A stretch of 64,000 bases of DNA from Actinobacteria bacterium OV320. Its GTDB lineage: Bacteria > Actinomycetota > Actinomycetes > Streptomycetales > Streptomycetaceae. Positions 43,219 to 52,170 of the stretch are shown here, in pieces (positions within the stretch are counted from its first letter, which is position 1; every line of letters starts with the position of its first letter). The stretch spans positions 310,001 to 374,000 of the forward strand of contig LJCX01000030.1 of the NCBI GenBank assembly GCA_001298545.1, written 5' to 3'. A model generated the notes under the pieces. The model ran no database searches, was not told where the DNA came from, and saw nothing but the letters and a program-made list of their open reading frames with translations. The translations under genes and the position numbers were made by a program.

Positions 43219-44346
43219 TCAGTCCACCATGACCAGCTCGCGGGTGGTGTCGTTGAGGCGGCGGCCGCCGTCCTCGGTGACGGTGACGATGTCCTCGATG
43301 CGCACGCCGAACCGGCCGGGCAGGTACACCCCGGGCTCCACGGAGAAGCACATGCCGGGCACGAGCGGCCGCTCCTCACCCTCGATCATGTACGGCGGCT
43401 CGTGGGTGGTGACGCCGATGCCGTGGCCGGTGCGGTGGATGAAGTACTCGCCGTAGCCGGCGTCGGTGATGACCGCGCGGGCGGCCCGGTCGACCTCCTG
43501 GCAGGCGACGCCCGGCCGGACCGCCCGGAAGCCCGCCTCCTGGGCCTCGCGCACGAGGTCGTGGACCCGGCGCTCCTCCTCGGTGGGTTCGCCGACGTGC
43601 ACGGTGCGGGAGGTGTCGGAGCCGTAGCCGTCCTTCAGGCCGCCGAAGTCCAGGACGACCATGTCGCCGCGTTCGATGACCCGGTCGCCGACCTCGTGGT
43701 GCGGGTTGGCTCCGTTCGGCCCGGAGGCGACGATGGTGAAGTCGACCTGGGAGTGCCCGTACCGGCGCAGCAGCCCGGCGAGGTCGGCGCCGACCTCCGT
43801 CTCCCTGCGCCCGGCGAAGGGCACCTTCCGGATCTCCTCGAACGCCCGGTCCGCGGCGGCTCCCGCGGCCGCCATCAGCTCCAGCTCCGCCGCGTCCTTG
43901 ACGGCGCGCAGCATCGGCAGGACCTCGGTGAGCGAGGCGTAGGAGGTGGTGGGCAGGGTCTTCTGGAGGCGCAGCAGGTGCATCGCCCAGGCGTTGTCGC
44001 TGATCCCGAAACGGCCGCCCGCATCGAGGAGGGCGGCGGTGGTGGCGTAGGGGTCCTTGCCGTCGGTCCAGTCCCGCAGGGTGAGCGCCGGGGCGCCGGC
44101 CGCCTTCGCGGCGTCGGGGGCCTCCAGCGTCGGCACGACGAGGACCGGGTCCCGGCCGGGGGCGAGGACGAGCAGGGTGAGCCGTTCGGTGGCGGCGGTG
44201 GGCGCGTAGCCGGTCAGCCATACGAGGTCGGGGCCGGGCGCCACGAGGAGTCCGGCGAGGCCGGCGTCGGCGGCCTCGCGCGCGGCGCGCTCCATGCGGG
44301 CCCGGTAGTCGTCGGCGGTGAAGGGCGCGGTGGCGGTACCGGTCAT
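43219..44346 (-). CDS. M24-family Xaa-Pro aminopeptidase/dipeptidase
   Basis: A 375-residue two-domain peptidase with a creatinase-type N-terminal domain and a pita-bread catalytic domain. The five metal ligands are recognisable: VVLDFGGL (Asp), GYGSDTSRTV (Asp), HRTGHGIGV (His), FSVEPGVYL (Glu) and VRIEDIVTV (Glu). It should cleave X-Pro peptides. ATG at 44346 begins MTGTATAPFTADDY. The longer open frame to 44607 is rejected. Confidence 0.94.
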   Translation of the reverse strand: MTGTATAPFTADDYRARMERAAREAADAGLAGLLVAPGPDLVWLTGYAPTAATERLTLLVLAPGRDPVLVVPTLEAPDAAKAAGAPALTLRDWTDGKDPYATTAALLDAGGRFGISDNAWAMHLLRLQKTLPTTSYASLTEVLPMLRAVKDAAELELMAAAGAAADRAFEEIRKVPFAGRRETEVGADLAGLLRRYGHSQVDFTIVASGPNGANPHHEVGDRVIERGDMVVLDFGGLKDGYGSDTSRTVHVGEPTEEERRVHDLVREAQEAGFRAVRPGVACQEVDRAARAVITDAGYGEYFIHRTGHGIGVTTHEPPYMIEGEERPLVPGMCFSVEPGVYLPGRFGVRIEDIVTVTEDGGRRLNDTTRELVMVD

Positions 44347-44489
44347 CCGGGCCTCCCAGACAGGACGTGGCGACTGACGTGTGACGGACGGGGTGACGCT
44401 GACGTATGGGCCACGGGCAGCATCCTGCCCGTACGGCGGGGGTCGCGCGAGCCGGTCGACACGGGTTTCGGGCGGACGACCGGCCCGGA

Positions 44490-44729
44490 TCAGCCGTCCA
44501 GGGCCATCCGCAGGCCGAGAAGCAGCAGGACGCCGCCGGAGACCTGCTCCAGGCGGCGGCGTGCCCCGGCCCGGGACAGGAGGGCCTTCATCCGGCCCAC
44601 GCACCACACGTACAGACCGTAGTAACCGATTTCGCAGACCGCCCGGAGCGCGGCGAGCCCCACCATGGCCGACAGGTGCGGGGCGCCCTCCGGCACGAAC
44701 TGCGGCAGGGAGGTCGGCATGGCGCTCAT
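44490..44729 (-). pseudogene. C-terminal remnant of a LysE/RhtB-family exporter
   Basis: The 79-codon frame encodes only the last half of a LysE-type amino-acid exporter: SLPQFVPEGAP (the conserved FLPQFV region), a hydrophobic helix around YYGLYVWCVGRMKALL and a final helix GGVLLLLGLRMAL. A full LysE protein is about 200-210 residues. The N-terminal half, with the first three helices, is not found upstream in any frame, so this is a truncated gene. It could be translated as a short membrane protein. Confidence 0.75.
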
Positions 44730-44829
44730 GGTGACGCGGCGGGGCCCGCCCTGGCCAGTGGTTTGCCCGGCCGGGCCGAGGGCCGGGCGTCGGCGGCTCC
44801 GCGCCGCGGGCGACCGCGCCGGGTCCCGC

Positions 44830-45438
44830 TCACGTGACGACGCCGGGCATCACCGTCAACCTCCCGTAGCCACCACCGTGATGACGCACCGTCAGCACGA
44901 CCTCCTTGCCGGGCCGGGCCTCGTCGACCGCCCGGGCGAGGTCCGTCGCCGAGCCGATCCTGGTACGGCCGAACTTCAGCAGGACGTCGCCGCGGACCAG
45001 GCCCGCGGTGTAGCCGGGACCGGGGATGTGGACGGCGACGATCTCGGCGCCCGTCACCTCCGCGTCCACGGCCTCCAGGCCCAGGGTGGCGTCCGGCGGG
45101 CGCGAGGACGCGGTGGCCGCCCCGGACGACCCGGACGGCCCGCCGGAGGTGGCCGGGCTCGGCCGGCCCGACGTGGACACGGCGCCCGCTGCGCCCGGCC
45201 CGGTCTGCTTCTGGAGCTCGGCCAGTCTGCTCATGCCGATCACGGTCGCCCCCACGGTGCCGAGTCCGACGCCGGACAGGACCAGGACGGTGCCGGCGAA
45301 CAGGCCGAACAGGAGGGTCGTCAGCCGTCGGCCGCGGCGGCGCGCGGCGTGCGGGCGCCGACCCTGGCCGCCCGGCCCGGCACCGCCGCCGGGCTCGGAT
45401 CCGGGCATGGGCTTGGGACGCAACGCTGTCTGTTCCAT
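44830..45438 (-). CDS. Membrane-anchored PDZ-domain protein
   Basis: A 202-residue protein with a basic cytoplasmic N-terminus (PHAARRRGRRLT) and one membrane helix at about residues 40-65. A Ser/Gly/Pro-rich extracellular linker follows, then a C-terminal PDZ domain (VHIPGPGYTAGLVRGDVLLK and GKEVVLTVRHHGG). There is no protease domain, unlike HtrA or ClpP-associated PDZ proteins, so it probably binds partner proteins at the surface. Genes on both sides give no specific function. Confidence 0.88.
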   Translation of the reverse strand: MEQTALRPKPMPGSEPGGGAGPGGQGRRPHAARRRGRRLTTLLFGLFAGTVLVLSGVGLGTVGATVIGMSRLAELQKQTGPGAAGAVSTSGRPSPATSGGPSGSSGAATASSRPPDATLGLEAVDAEVTGAEIVAVHIPGPGYTAGLVRGDVLLKFGRTRIGSATDLARAVDEARPGKEVVLTVRHHGGGYGRLTVMPGVVT

Positions 45439-45545
45439 GGATCGCCTCCGGCTGGTGCTCTACCCGGCACACCGGCGCACCACGAGCCACGAACGAGTGA
45501 GACTGACCCAGGGTCAGGAGCGGTACGGGTCGACCGCACCGCAGG

Positions 45546-46412
45546 TCACGGACGGGTGGACAGCGCCTCCACCAGGGTCCGCGCCGCACCCGACGACATG
45601 CCCGCGTACACGAGTTCGATCCGGTGGACGACCCTCGGCCCGGTGACCGGGACGGCTGCCGTGCCCGGCACATCGGCCGCCACCGAACGGGGCAGCAGGG
45701 TGAGGCCGTGGCCGGCGGCCACCAGGGCGGTCAGGACACGGAGGTCGGTGCCGTCGTAGCGCAGGGCGGGGCGGAAGCCGTGGCCGCCGTTCGCGGCCCG
45801 CAGCTGGGGCAGCGGCAGCCCGGCGTCGGGGGCGTCCAGCCAGCGCGCGTCGGCGAGGTCGCCGAGGCGCAGGCCGCTGCGCCGGGCCAGCGGGTGGCCG
45901 GCGGGCAGCAGGACCCGGACCGGCTCCTCGCCGACGCCGTACGTGGTCAGCGGCGCGACGTCGGGCAGCCGGAGCGGGTCGCTGGGCGCGGCCAGGCCGT
46001 CGACGAGGCCCACGTCGGCCGTGCCGTCGGCGACGGCGGCGCAGACGTCGTCCCGGCCCAGCACCCGTAGCGTCACCCCGGCGGGCGGGAGCGCGGCCAG
46101 CGCCGCCGGGCCGAGGGCGGTCGGTGAGCCGGCCAGGGTCAGCCCGTGCGAGGGCGCCGCCGCGATCCGGACGACGTCCGCGCGGGCCGCGTCCAGGCGC
46201 AGCAGCAGCGGTCCCGCGTGTTCGAGCAGCCGCTCACCGGCCGTGGTGGGAAGGACGGGCCGGCGGGTGAGCAGCGGGGCGCCGAGGTCCTGTTCGAGGG
46301 CCGCGATGTGCTGGGAGACGGCGGACTGGGTGTAGCCGAGTTCCCGGGCGGCTTCGGAGAAGGAGGCGAGGCGCGCGACGGTGACGTAGGTGCGCAGCAG
46401 ATGCGGGTCCAT
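45546..46412 (-). CDS. LysR-family transcriptional regulator
   Basis: A 288-residue regulator with the N-terminal winged helix (ASFSEAARELGYTQSAVSQH) and a C-terminal effector-binding domain. It is divergent from the amidotransferase gene with 94 bases between the starts, the usual layout when a LysR protein controls its neighbour. ATG at 46412 (MDPHLLRTYV) is typical of the family. The effector is unknown. Confidence 0.93.
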   Translation of the reverse strand: MDPHLLRTYVTVARLASFSEAARELGYTQSAVSQHIAALEQDLGAPLLTRRPVLPTTAGERLLEHAGPLLLRLDAARADVVRIAAAPSHGLTLAGSPTALGPAALAALPPAGVTLRVLGRDDVCAAVADGTADVGLVDGLAAPSDPLRLPDVAPLTTYGVGEEPVRVLLPAGHPLARRSGLRLGDLADARWLDAPDAGLPLPQLRAANGGHGFRPALRYDGTDLRVLTALVAAGHGLTLLPRSVAADVPGTAAVPVTGPRVVHRIELVYAGMSSGAARTLVEALSTRP

Positions 46413-46438
46413 GCGCCCAGGGTCGCAGGCCGCATCAG

Positions 46439-46462
46439 TTCTGCTTATCGAGGGTGCAGGAA
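46439..46462. promoter_or_regulatory. Inverted repeat in the LysR/amidotransferase intergenic region
   Basis: TTCTGC (46439-46444) and GCAGGAA (46456-46462) form an imperfect inverted repeat with an 11-base centre. That is the size of a LysR-type site. It lies midway between the divergent starts. Confidence 0.4.
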
Positions 46463-46506
46463 TCATCGTTGGACGTGAAGTCCGCGCGGCCACCAGGATG
46501 AACGGC

Positions 46507-47274
46507 ATGACCGACACCACAGCGCAGATCGACAGCACAGCCCATATCGCCACCACAGCGCAGATCGCCAAGGTCGCCCTGGTCGGCGACCGCTCCCCGA
46601 ACGTCGTCTCGCACACCCGCGTCCCGCTCCTGGTGGACGCTCTCGCCGCCCGGGACCGGCTGCTCCTGGACGCCTACTGGATCCCGTCCGAGGAGGCGCG
46701 GGCCGAGGGCGCGGTGCGTGGCTTCGACGCGGTCTGGGTGGTGCCGGGCAGCCCCTACCGCAGCGAGGCGGGCGTCCTGTCGGCGATCCGCACGGCGCGC
46801 GAGGAGGGCATCCCCTTCCTCGGCACCTGCGGCGGCTTCCAGCACGCGCTCCTGGAGTACGCCCGCAACGTCTGCGGACTGTCGCGGGCGGCGCACGCCG
46901 AGAACGACCCCGCCGCGGACGATCTGCTCATCGAGCCGCTGGCCTGTTCGCTCGTCGGCCACGAGGGCGTCGTGACGATCGAGCCGGGGTCGCTCGCCCA
47001 GTCCGTGATCGGCTCGGAGCGCACGGTCGAGCGCTACTTCTGCGCGTACGGCCCCTCCCGCCACCTCGACACCCTGCGCGCCCGGGGCCTCAGGTTCTCC
47101 GGCCACGACGAGAACGGCCAGGTGCGGATCGCCGAACTGCCGGGCCACCCCTTCTTCCTGGCCTCCCTCTTCCAGCCGGAGCTGTCCGGCGACGGCTCGC
47201 GCCCGCACCCGATCGTCCGGGCACTGGCGCGGGCCGCGGTCGAGCACGCCTCCCGCAAGGAGCGTCAGCCGTAG
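46507..47274 (+). CDS. CTP synthase C-terminal-region-related amidotransferase-like protein
   Basis: A 255-residue class I glutamine amidotransferase-like protein. The nucleophile elbow is present (PFLGTCGGFQHALLEYARN, Cys108). The site where CTP synthase has F-H-P-E reads LFQPELSG, so the catalytic His is Gln (Gln223). I recall a database family, CTP synthase C-terminal region-related (seleno)protein, that resembles this. It may therefore act differently from a glutaminase. ATG at 46507 has AGGATG upstream; ATG at 46498 is an alternative. The 3' end overlaps the convergent geosmin synthase gene by ten bases. Confidence 0.85.
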   Translation: MTDTTAQIDSTAHIATTAQIAKVALVGDRSPNVVSHTRVPLLVDALAARDRLLLDAYWIPSEEARAEGAVRGFDAVWVVPGSPYRSEAGVLSAIRTAREEGIPFLGTCGGFQHALLEYARNVCGLSRAAHAENDPAADDLLIEPLACSLVGHEGVVTIEPGSLAQSVIGSERTVERYFCAYGPSRHLDTLRARGLRFSGHDENGQVRIAELPGHPFFLASLFQPELSGDGSRPHPIVRALARAAVEHASRKERQP

Positions 47275-49484
47275 GAGGGCGCGAAGACCGGCAGGTGCGG
47301 GACGGGCACCGGCGGCGCGAGGTCCGGCAGGAAGCCGTGGGTGCGGCGGGCCAGGTACGCGGACTTGTAGCGGTCGACCTCGCGATGCCAGTGCAGAATG
47401 CCGGCCAGCCAGTTCTGCAGGTCGGCGACGTAGTGCCCCATCGCCTCGCGCGCCTCGGACGAGAGGTCGAAGTCGTCGTAGAGGACCGGCAGTTCGTGCG
47501 CGACGACATGCTCGAACTGCTGCATGCGCTGGGTCATCAGGTCGTGGACGATGCCGAGCGCGGTCGGGTAGTCGCAGCCGAAGAAGTTCTGCACGACGAG
47601 GATCGCGTTGTGCATCTCGCCCTCGTACTCGATCTCCTTCTGGTACGAGAAGACGTCGTTGGTGAGGCACGCGTAGTCGACGGCGGCGTTCTCCAGCGAG
47701 CGGACGACACCGCTGCGGTAGACCTCCGCGGGCACGGCGGGGCCCTGGCCCATACGGCACAGGCTCAACGTGAGGTCGGAGCCGAAGGTGGCGCGACGCA
47801 TCTCCAGGTAGTCGACCGGGTCGGGGACACGGTTCTGGAGCTGGTTGGACAGCTCCCACACCCAGCTCTCGGTCATGACGTCGACCGCGTCGCGCAGGGT
47901 ACGCCGCTGGTCGGGGGTCATGCCCGCGGTGGTGCGCGCCCACAGGTCGATCAGGCCGCGCTCCATGGCGTTGGCCGGCACGACCGGCGCCACCTCACCG
48001 TCGACGGGCATGCAGGCGGACAACCTGGCCGTGGTCAGGCGCGCGGCGGCCAGGTCGCGGCGATTGCCGAAGACGAGCGGGTAGTAGTCGTCGCCGTAGG
48101 TTCCCCAGGCGAGCCACTGGGCGCTGAGGTCGAGTTCCTCCGCGGTGGCGTCCGGGTCGAGGCCGGCCGAACACAGCGGAAGGTCGTAGGCGGCGAGTTT
48201 GTCCTCGTCCCAGACGCCCTCCTCCAGGATGCCCATCCGGTGCGACCAGGCCGTCAGCCGCGGGCGGCACGCCTCCAGGTGCGGGCTCAGCTCCACCGGG
48301 AAGGGCATGTGGAAGTCGGGCAGCAACGACGGGCCGACCTTCTGGTGCGGCACGTGCGCGTACGCCCGCAGCCTCCCCCACGGCCCGAAAGGCGTGGGAG
48401 GTGTCCCCGTGGCCGCGGCCGAGGCGAGCAGCGCGCCGACGTCGGCGGCGGAGGTGCCGGGACCGGTCAGCCTCTGCCAGGGAGCGTCGGAGGTGGCGCC
48501 CTTGTTCATGTAGCGGCTGGAGCGCATGTGCCACTCGTGGCCGCCGGACTGCCAGTCCTGCAGGCCCTTGGTGTACGCGGCGACCGCCAGGACCTCGTCG
48601 GGCGTGAGGCCCCTCTCCAGGGCCACCGCGGGCACTTCGGTGAACGCGGTGTGCTCGAACTGGTGGAGGCGGGAGGTCAGGATGTCGTTGACGGTGTCGG
48701 CGGCCTCCTGGGTACTGCAGCCGAAGAACCTCTCCAGGACGAGCACGCCGTTGCTGTTCTCGCCCTCGTCCTCCACCTCGCGCTGGTAGGAGAACAGGTC
48801 GTTGCGCAGGTGCACGGCGTCGGAGAAGGTCTCCATCAGCACCCTGAGGGGCCTCGACCCGGCGACGGCGGACGGCACTTCGGCGGTCGCGTACTCCACG
48901 AGCCCCGCCGACCAGGGCGCGCCACCCACCTTGCGCCGCATCTCGATGTACTCGACGGGGTTGGCGATCCGCCCCTCGTCGATGTTGGACAGCTCCCACA
49001 TCGACTCGTTGAGCAGGTGCTCGGTCGCCACGGCGAAACGGCGTCGCCAGTCCTGCGACATGTCCGGCACCGTGCGCGTCCACAGGTCGGCGAGGCCCGC
49101 CTCGACCGGGTTGCGCGGCTCGGGCACGGGCGTCGACAGGTCCAGCGGCATGAACAGCGGCAGCCGGTCCAGGTGTGCCTTGCCCGCGGCCCGGTCCGGG
49201 ATGCGCTTGAACATGTCGAGGAAGTGGTCGTCGAAGAAGAACACCCACACGTACCAGTCGGTGATCAGCGACAGCGCGGGACCGTCGCAGTCGGGGTGGG
49301 TGTAGGCGCAGAGCAGGCCGTAGTCGTGCGCCTCCAGGTCGGCCTGCTCCCAGATCCCGGACCCCTCCAGCATGCCCATGTCGCGCGCCCACCGCGTCGA
49401 GTGGGCCCGCGCCTCCTCGACGTGCGGGTTCAGGCGCGCGGGGTGCGGCATGTAGAAGTGCGGGAGTTCGAACGGTTGCGTCAT
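47265..49484 (-). CDS. geoA: Geosmin synthase (bifunctional germacradienol/geosmin terpene synthase)
   Basis: A 739-residue two-domain terpene synthase that converts farnesyl diphosphate to germacradienol and then geosmin, the earthy odorant. The N-terminal domain has FFFDDHFLDMF (aspartate-rich motif) and HLRNDLFSYQREVEDEGE (NSE motif). After the linker (about residue 365) the second domain has LPDFHMPFPVEL, GDDYYPLVF and NDVFSYQKEIEYEGE. A second NSE-like motif and a DDYYP substitution for the first motif are normal in the C-terminal, fragmentation half. From memory this corresponds to S. coelicolor cyc2 (SCO6073). Confidence 0.97.
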   Translation of the reverse strand: MTQPFELPHFYMPHPARLNPHVEEARAHSTRWARDMGMLEGSGIWEQADLEAHDYGLLCAYTHPDCDGPALSLITDWYVWVFFFDDHFLDMFKRIPDRAAGKAHLDRLPLFMPLDLSTPVPEPRNPVEAGLADLWTRTVPDMSQDWRRRFAVATEHLLNESMWELSNIDEGRIANPVEYIEMRRKVGGAPWSAGLVEYATAEVPSAVAGSRPLRVLMETFSDAVHLRNDLFSYQREVEDEGENSNGVLVLERFFGCSTQEAADTVNDILTSRLHQFEHTAFTEVPAVALERGLTPDEVLAVAAYTKGLQDWQSGGHEWHMRSSRYMNKGATSDAPWQRLTGPGTSAADVGALLASAAATGTPPTPFGPWGRLRAYAHVPHQKVGPSLLPDFHMPFPVELSPHLEACRPRLTAWSHRMGILEEGVWDEDKLAAYDLPLCSAGLDPDATAEELDLSAQWLAWGTYGDDYYPLVFGNRRDLAAARLTTARLSACMPVDGEVAPVVPANAMERGLIDLWARTTAGMTPDQRRTLRDAVDVMTESWVWELSNQLQNRVPDPVDYLEMRRATFGSDLTLSLCRMGQGPAVPAEVYRSGVVRSLENAAVDYACLTNDVFSYQKEIEYEGEMHNAILVVQNFFGCDYPTALGIVHDLMTQRMQQFEHVVAHELPVLYDDFDLSSEAREAMGHYVADLQNWLAGILHWHREVDRYKSAYLARRTHGFLPDLAPPVPVPHLPVFAPSYG

Positions 49485-49767
49485 GGCCGGGCCCTACCCG
49501 GGGGTCCGTGCCGCCATCCACGGGGCGACACATGATCACACCATCGCGTGAATCGGGCGGGAAGCCGTGCGCCGTAAGGAACTTGGCTGTCCGTCGCCGG
49601 GGCCCGCACACCACCTGCCCGATCGTCGTCGACCGTCCTCGATCAGCGCCGGTGACGCGGGCGGACCGCGGCGGGCACTCCGGTCGAGTTCGCCCGGCAG
49701 TTCGGTGCCCGCTCCGGGCCCGGCTCGGCAACCCCGACGACCTCTTCGCCCGGCCGCTCCGCGGGTG

Positions 49768-51084
49768 TCACTCCCGTACCTGGATCAGGGCGTGCGTTCC
49801 GCCGGTGCGCCAGCGCTGCCCCTCGGCGGCGACCAGGGCGGCCTCGGTGCCGGCGTCCAGGCCGGTGATCACGTCGGACTTCAGGGTGCGAAGCGCCGCG
49901 ACGGGGCCGGGGAAGTAGGCGGTGACATCGGCGAACGGGGTGGTCGGGCGCCACCGGCTGTCGCCCACCAGGCGACGGTAGTTGAGGTCGCCCTTCACGA
50001 TGGTCAGGGAGGCCGCGGCGAACTCGGCCCGCAGGTCGTCCGGCATCGCGGCGTAGGGCAACGGGGCGGCGGAGAAGGGATGGGCCCGCACCGCGAGGGT
50101 GCCGTCGGCCATGGCCGCCCAGAGCCGCCGGCCGAAGTCGGCGGCCGCTCCCCGCGCGGCCGTCAGCTTCCTGAGCGCGTCGACGACGTCGGCCGTGGTG
50201 GCGTCGGAAACGTAGTACGGGTACGGCTTGACGTGCAGGACGACGCGGTCGCACCGCCCGTGCGCGAGGAGGTGGGCGGCCAGGAGGAGATCGGGGATCA
50301 GCTCCCGACCCGCGTTGTCGGCGACCAGGCACAGGGTGCCGGTGCCTGTACCTGTACCTGTACCTGTACCTGTACCTGTAGCGGTGCCTACGCCTGCGTC
50401 GGCATCAACACTGGTGCCGGTCTCGGTGCCGGTTCGGGAACCGGTTTCCGTACCTGCATCCGTGTATGTATCCGCGGCCGCGTCGGTGACCGGCAGCAGC
50501 GACCACAGCGTCTCGCTGTCGTCGGCGACCAGCCCCGTCACCGCCGCCCGCTTCTCCGCCTCGACGTCGGACAGCCGGAAACCGAGGTCGGCACGGTTGC
50601 CCCAGAGGGACCCGTGCAGGAGCGCGCGGGCCCGTTCGTCGACCGGGCGGCCCTCGAGGGTGTCGAGCGCGGCCAGTTCCTCGTCGGTCTCGGGCGCGTC
50701 GAGCTCGGCGAGCTTGAAGGGGCGGAACGGGTCGATGCCCTGCCAGGGACCGGCACCGAAGTATCCGACAGCGTCGAGGAGTTGACGGTAGAAGTAGCTC
50801 TCCGACCACAGCCAGGGCACGTCGAACCAGGATCGGCCGGCGTACGCGTCGAGACCCCAGGTCCGCCACCGGTCACGGTCGGGCGCGCCGGCGGAGAGCG
50901 GTTCGATCACGCCCTTGGTGCAGTTGTCCAGCAGCGCGTCCAGGTTCCGGTGGATGTCGGGACCGTAGGGGAACGCCTCCCGCACCTGCTGGATGATCGC
51001 CGGATGCCGTTCGGCCAGGACGCCGTGGGGGAACGAGCCGGGTTCGTCGCCGAGGATCACGGGCGGCGCGGGGGTGTCGGACAT
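49768..51084 (-). CDS. ARMT1/DUF89 family damage-control phosphatase-like protein
   Basis: A 438-residue protein matching the DUF89/ARMT1 family: AFPYGPDIHRNLDALLDNCT, WFDVPWLWSESYFYRQLL, LVADNAGRELIPDLLLA and IVKGDLNYRRLVGDSRW, which contain the Asp and Asn metal and phosphate ligands. Between VTDAAADTYTD and LCLVADNAGREL lies a low-complexity insert (GTETG-, GVGTA- and an alternating GT run) made by DNA repeats at 50345-50380. ATG at 51084 is used. Members hydrolyse phosphorylated metabolites; the substrate here is unknown. It lies between geosmin synthase and cprB. Confidence 0.9.
   Translation of the reverse strand: MSDTPAPPVILGDEPGSFPHGVLAERHPAIIQQVREAFPYGPDIHRNLDALLDNCTKGVIEPLSAGAPDRDRWRTWGLDAYAGRSWFDVPWLWSESYFYRQLLDAVGYFGAGPWQGIDPFRPFKLAELDAPETDEELAALDTLEGRPVDERARALLHGSLWGNRADLGFRLSDVEAEKRAAVTGLVADDSETLWSLLPVTDAAADTYTDAGTETGSRTGTETGTSVDADAGVGTATGTGTGTGTGTGTGTLCLVADNAGRELIPDLLLAAHLLAHGRCDRVVLHVKPYPYYVSDATTADVVDALRKLTAARGAAADFGRRLWAAMADGTLAVRAHPFSAAPLPYAAMPDDLRAEFAAASLTIVKGDLNYRRLVGDSRWRPTTPFADVTAYFPGPVAALRTLKSDVITGLDAGTEAALVAAEGQRWRTGGTHALIQVRE
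50345..50380. repeat. Hexanucleotide repeat inside the ARMT1/DUF89 gene
   Basis: Six consecutive CCTGTA units (on the minus strand encoding alternating Gly-Thr) are followed by degenerate copies to about 50440 encoding further Gly/Thr dipeptides. Six-base units keep the frame during slippage, so the linker length can vary without inactivating the gene. Confidence 0.9.
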
Positions 51085-51159
51085 GCGGCTCACCGTATCC
51101 CGGGGGCGCACCGCTGGGGCCGACCCTCACCCGCACCACGCCCGCGCGCCCCGAGCCCC

Positions 51160-51810
51160 TCACACCACCGCCATGACCTCCCGCTCCAGCCGTGCCGCGA
51201 GGGTGAGATAGCGCGGTCGGCGCGGTACCGGTACCAGGCCTCGGATGAGGACGTGCCACATCTCGGCCATCCGGCGGGGCAGTCGGCCGGCGGGGTCACG
51301 GGTGCGGCCCACGACTCGGGTGCCGACGAAGAAGCAGACCAGGGAGTGCGCCACGGCGTCGACGTCGACGTCCGGATGGATGTCGGACTCCTTGAGCGCG
51401 CCGCCGAGCCGCCGGGAGATCAGGTCCAGCAACTCCACGAAGGGATGCGACAAGGGCGGCCGGACCGCCACTCCCCCCGTGGCCAGCCGTAGACCGGCCC
51501 GGGTGATCGGGCCCTCCACCGACAGCCGCGTCAGGGCGAACGTCAGGCGCATCAGGGCTTCGAGTGAGGCGTAGCCACGGTCGTCGATCTCGCCGGCGAT
51601 CCGGCGTGAGGCCGAGGACTGCAACTCCATGATGGCGTGCGCCAGATCCTCCTTCGCCGCGAAGTGGAAGTAGAGGGCACCCTTGGTGACGTGGGCGTGC
51701 TCGACGATGTCACTGAGGCTTGTCGACTCGTAGCCGCGCCGGTCGAACAGGTCGGCGGCGGCCGTGATGATCGTCGTGCGGGTCTGTTCGGCGCGTAACT
51801 GCCTCGCCAT
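51160..51810 (-). CDS. cprB: Gamma-butyrolactone receptor-like TetR regulator CprB
   Basis: A 216-residue TetR-family regulator of the ArpA/ScbR/CprB group. The helix-turn-helix reads TSLSDIVEHAHVTKGALYFH near residues 30-50, and the C-terminal domain ends RYLTLAARLEREV. It resembles S. coelicolor CprB (SCO6071) in sequence from memory, and the neighbouring ARMT1 and geosmin genes fit that locus. Homologues repress their own and antibiotic or differentiation genes. ATG at 51810 is used with GGGAG about 11 bases upstream; the frame stays open 620 bases further upstream only by chance through the repeats. A palindrome sits at 51839-51854. Confidence 0.9.
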   Translation of the reverse strand: MARQLRAEQTRTTIITAAADLFDRRGYESTSLSDIVEHAHVTKGALYFHFAAKEDLAHAIMELQSSASRRIAGEIDDRGYASLEALMRLTFALTRLSVEGPITRAGLRLATGGVAVRPPLSHPFVELLDLISRRLGGALKESDIHPDVDVDAVAHSLVCFFVGTRVVGRTRDPAGRLPRRMAEMWHVLIRGLVPVPRRPRYLTLAARLEREVMAVV

Positions 51811-51838
51811 CGACTGGTATTCTCCCGGGTCGGTAACG

Positions 51839-51854
51839 AACGGGTCATGCCGTT
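51839..51854. promoter_or_regulatory. Candidate autoregulatory element of cprB
   Basis: AACGG-GTCATG-CCGTT is an inverted repeat, extended by AACGAACGG on the left and CCGTTTTTT on the right, 29-44 bases upstream of the start. Its composition and position resemble the ARE sites bound by gamma-butyrolactone receptors. Confidence 0.5.
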
Positions 51855-52170
51855 TTTTCTTACTCACCGTACACAATAGCTCACAGTACGCCTGTAGTGG
51901 CCACGGGAGTACAGACCGCCGACGCCCCCTGCACTCAACCGACTTGCACACCATCGCGGGCCGGCCACGGAAGCCTCCCACAGAGAACATACCGGGGGCA
52001 TAATCGAGCCTGACTCGAAAGAGACGGGGTGCGCGGTTTCCGCTTGTGAGCGCCTTGCGGGCAGGATGCCGGAACGCCCGATCGACACGTGTAACCGCAT
52101 ATCGAGGTTCCCACGGCGCCCTGTGGCGCACACCTCTCGGGCGACATTCATGTGCGAGGCGGCCGGTTTG
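51855..52170. other. Upstream region of cprB without a gene
   Basis: This 316-base stretch is less GC-rich near cprB (ACACAATAGCTCACAG at about 51870-51890) and contains no convincing gene. It merges into the repeat array described at 52171. Confidence 0.5.

Noticed and set aside
46439..46462. Definite LysR T-N11-A box
   Set aside because: The inverted repeat is imperfect, and I could not confirm a consensus; kept only as a low-confidence site.
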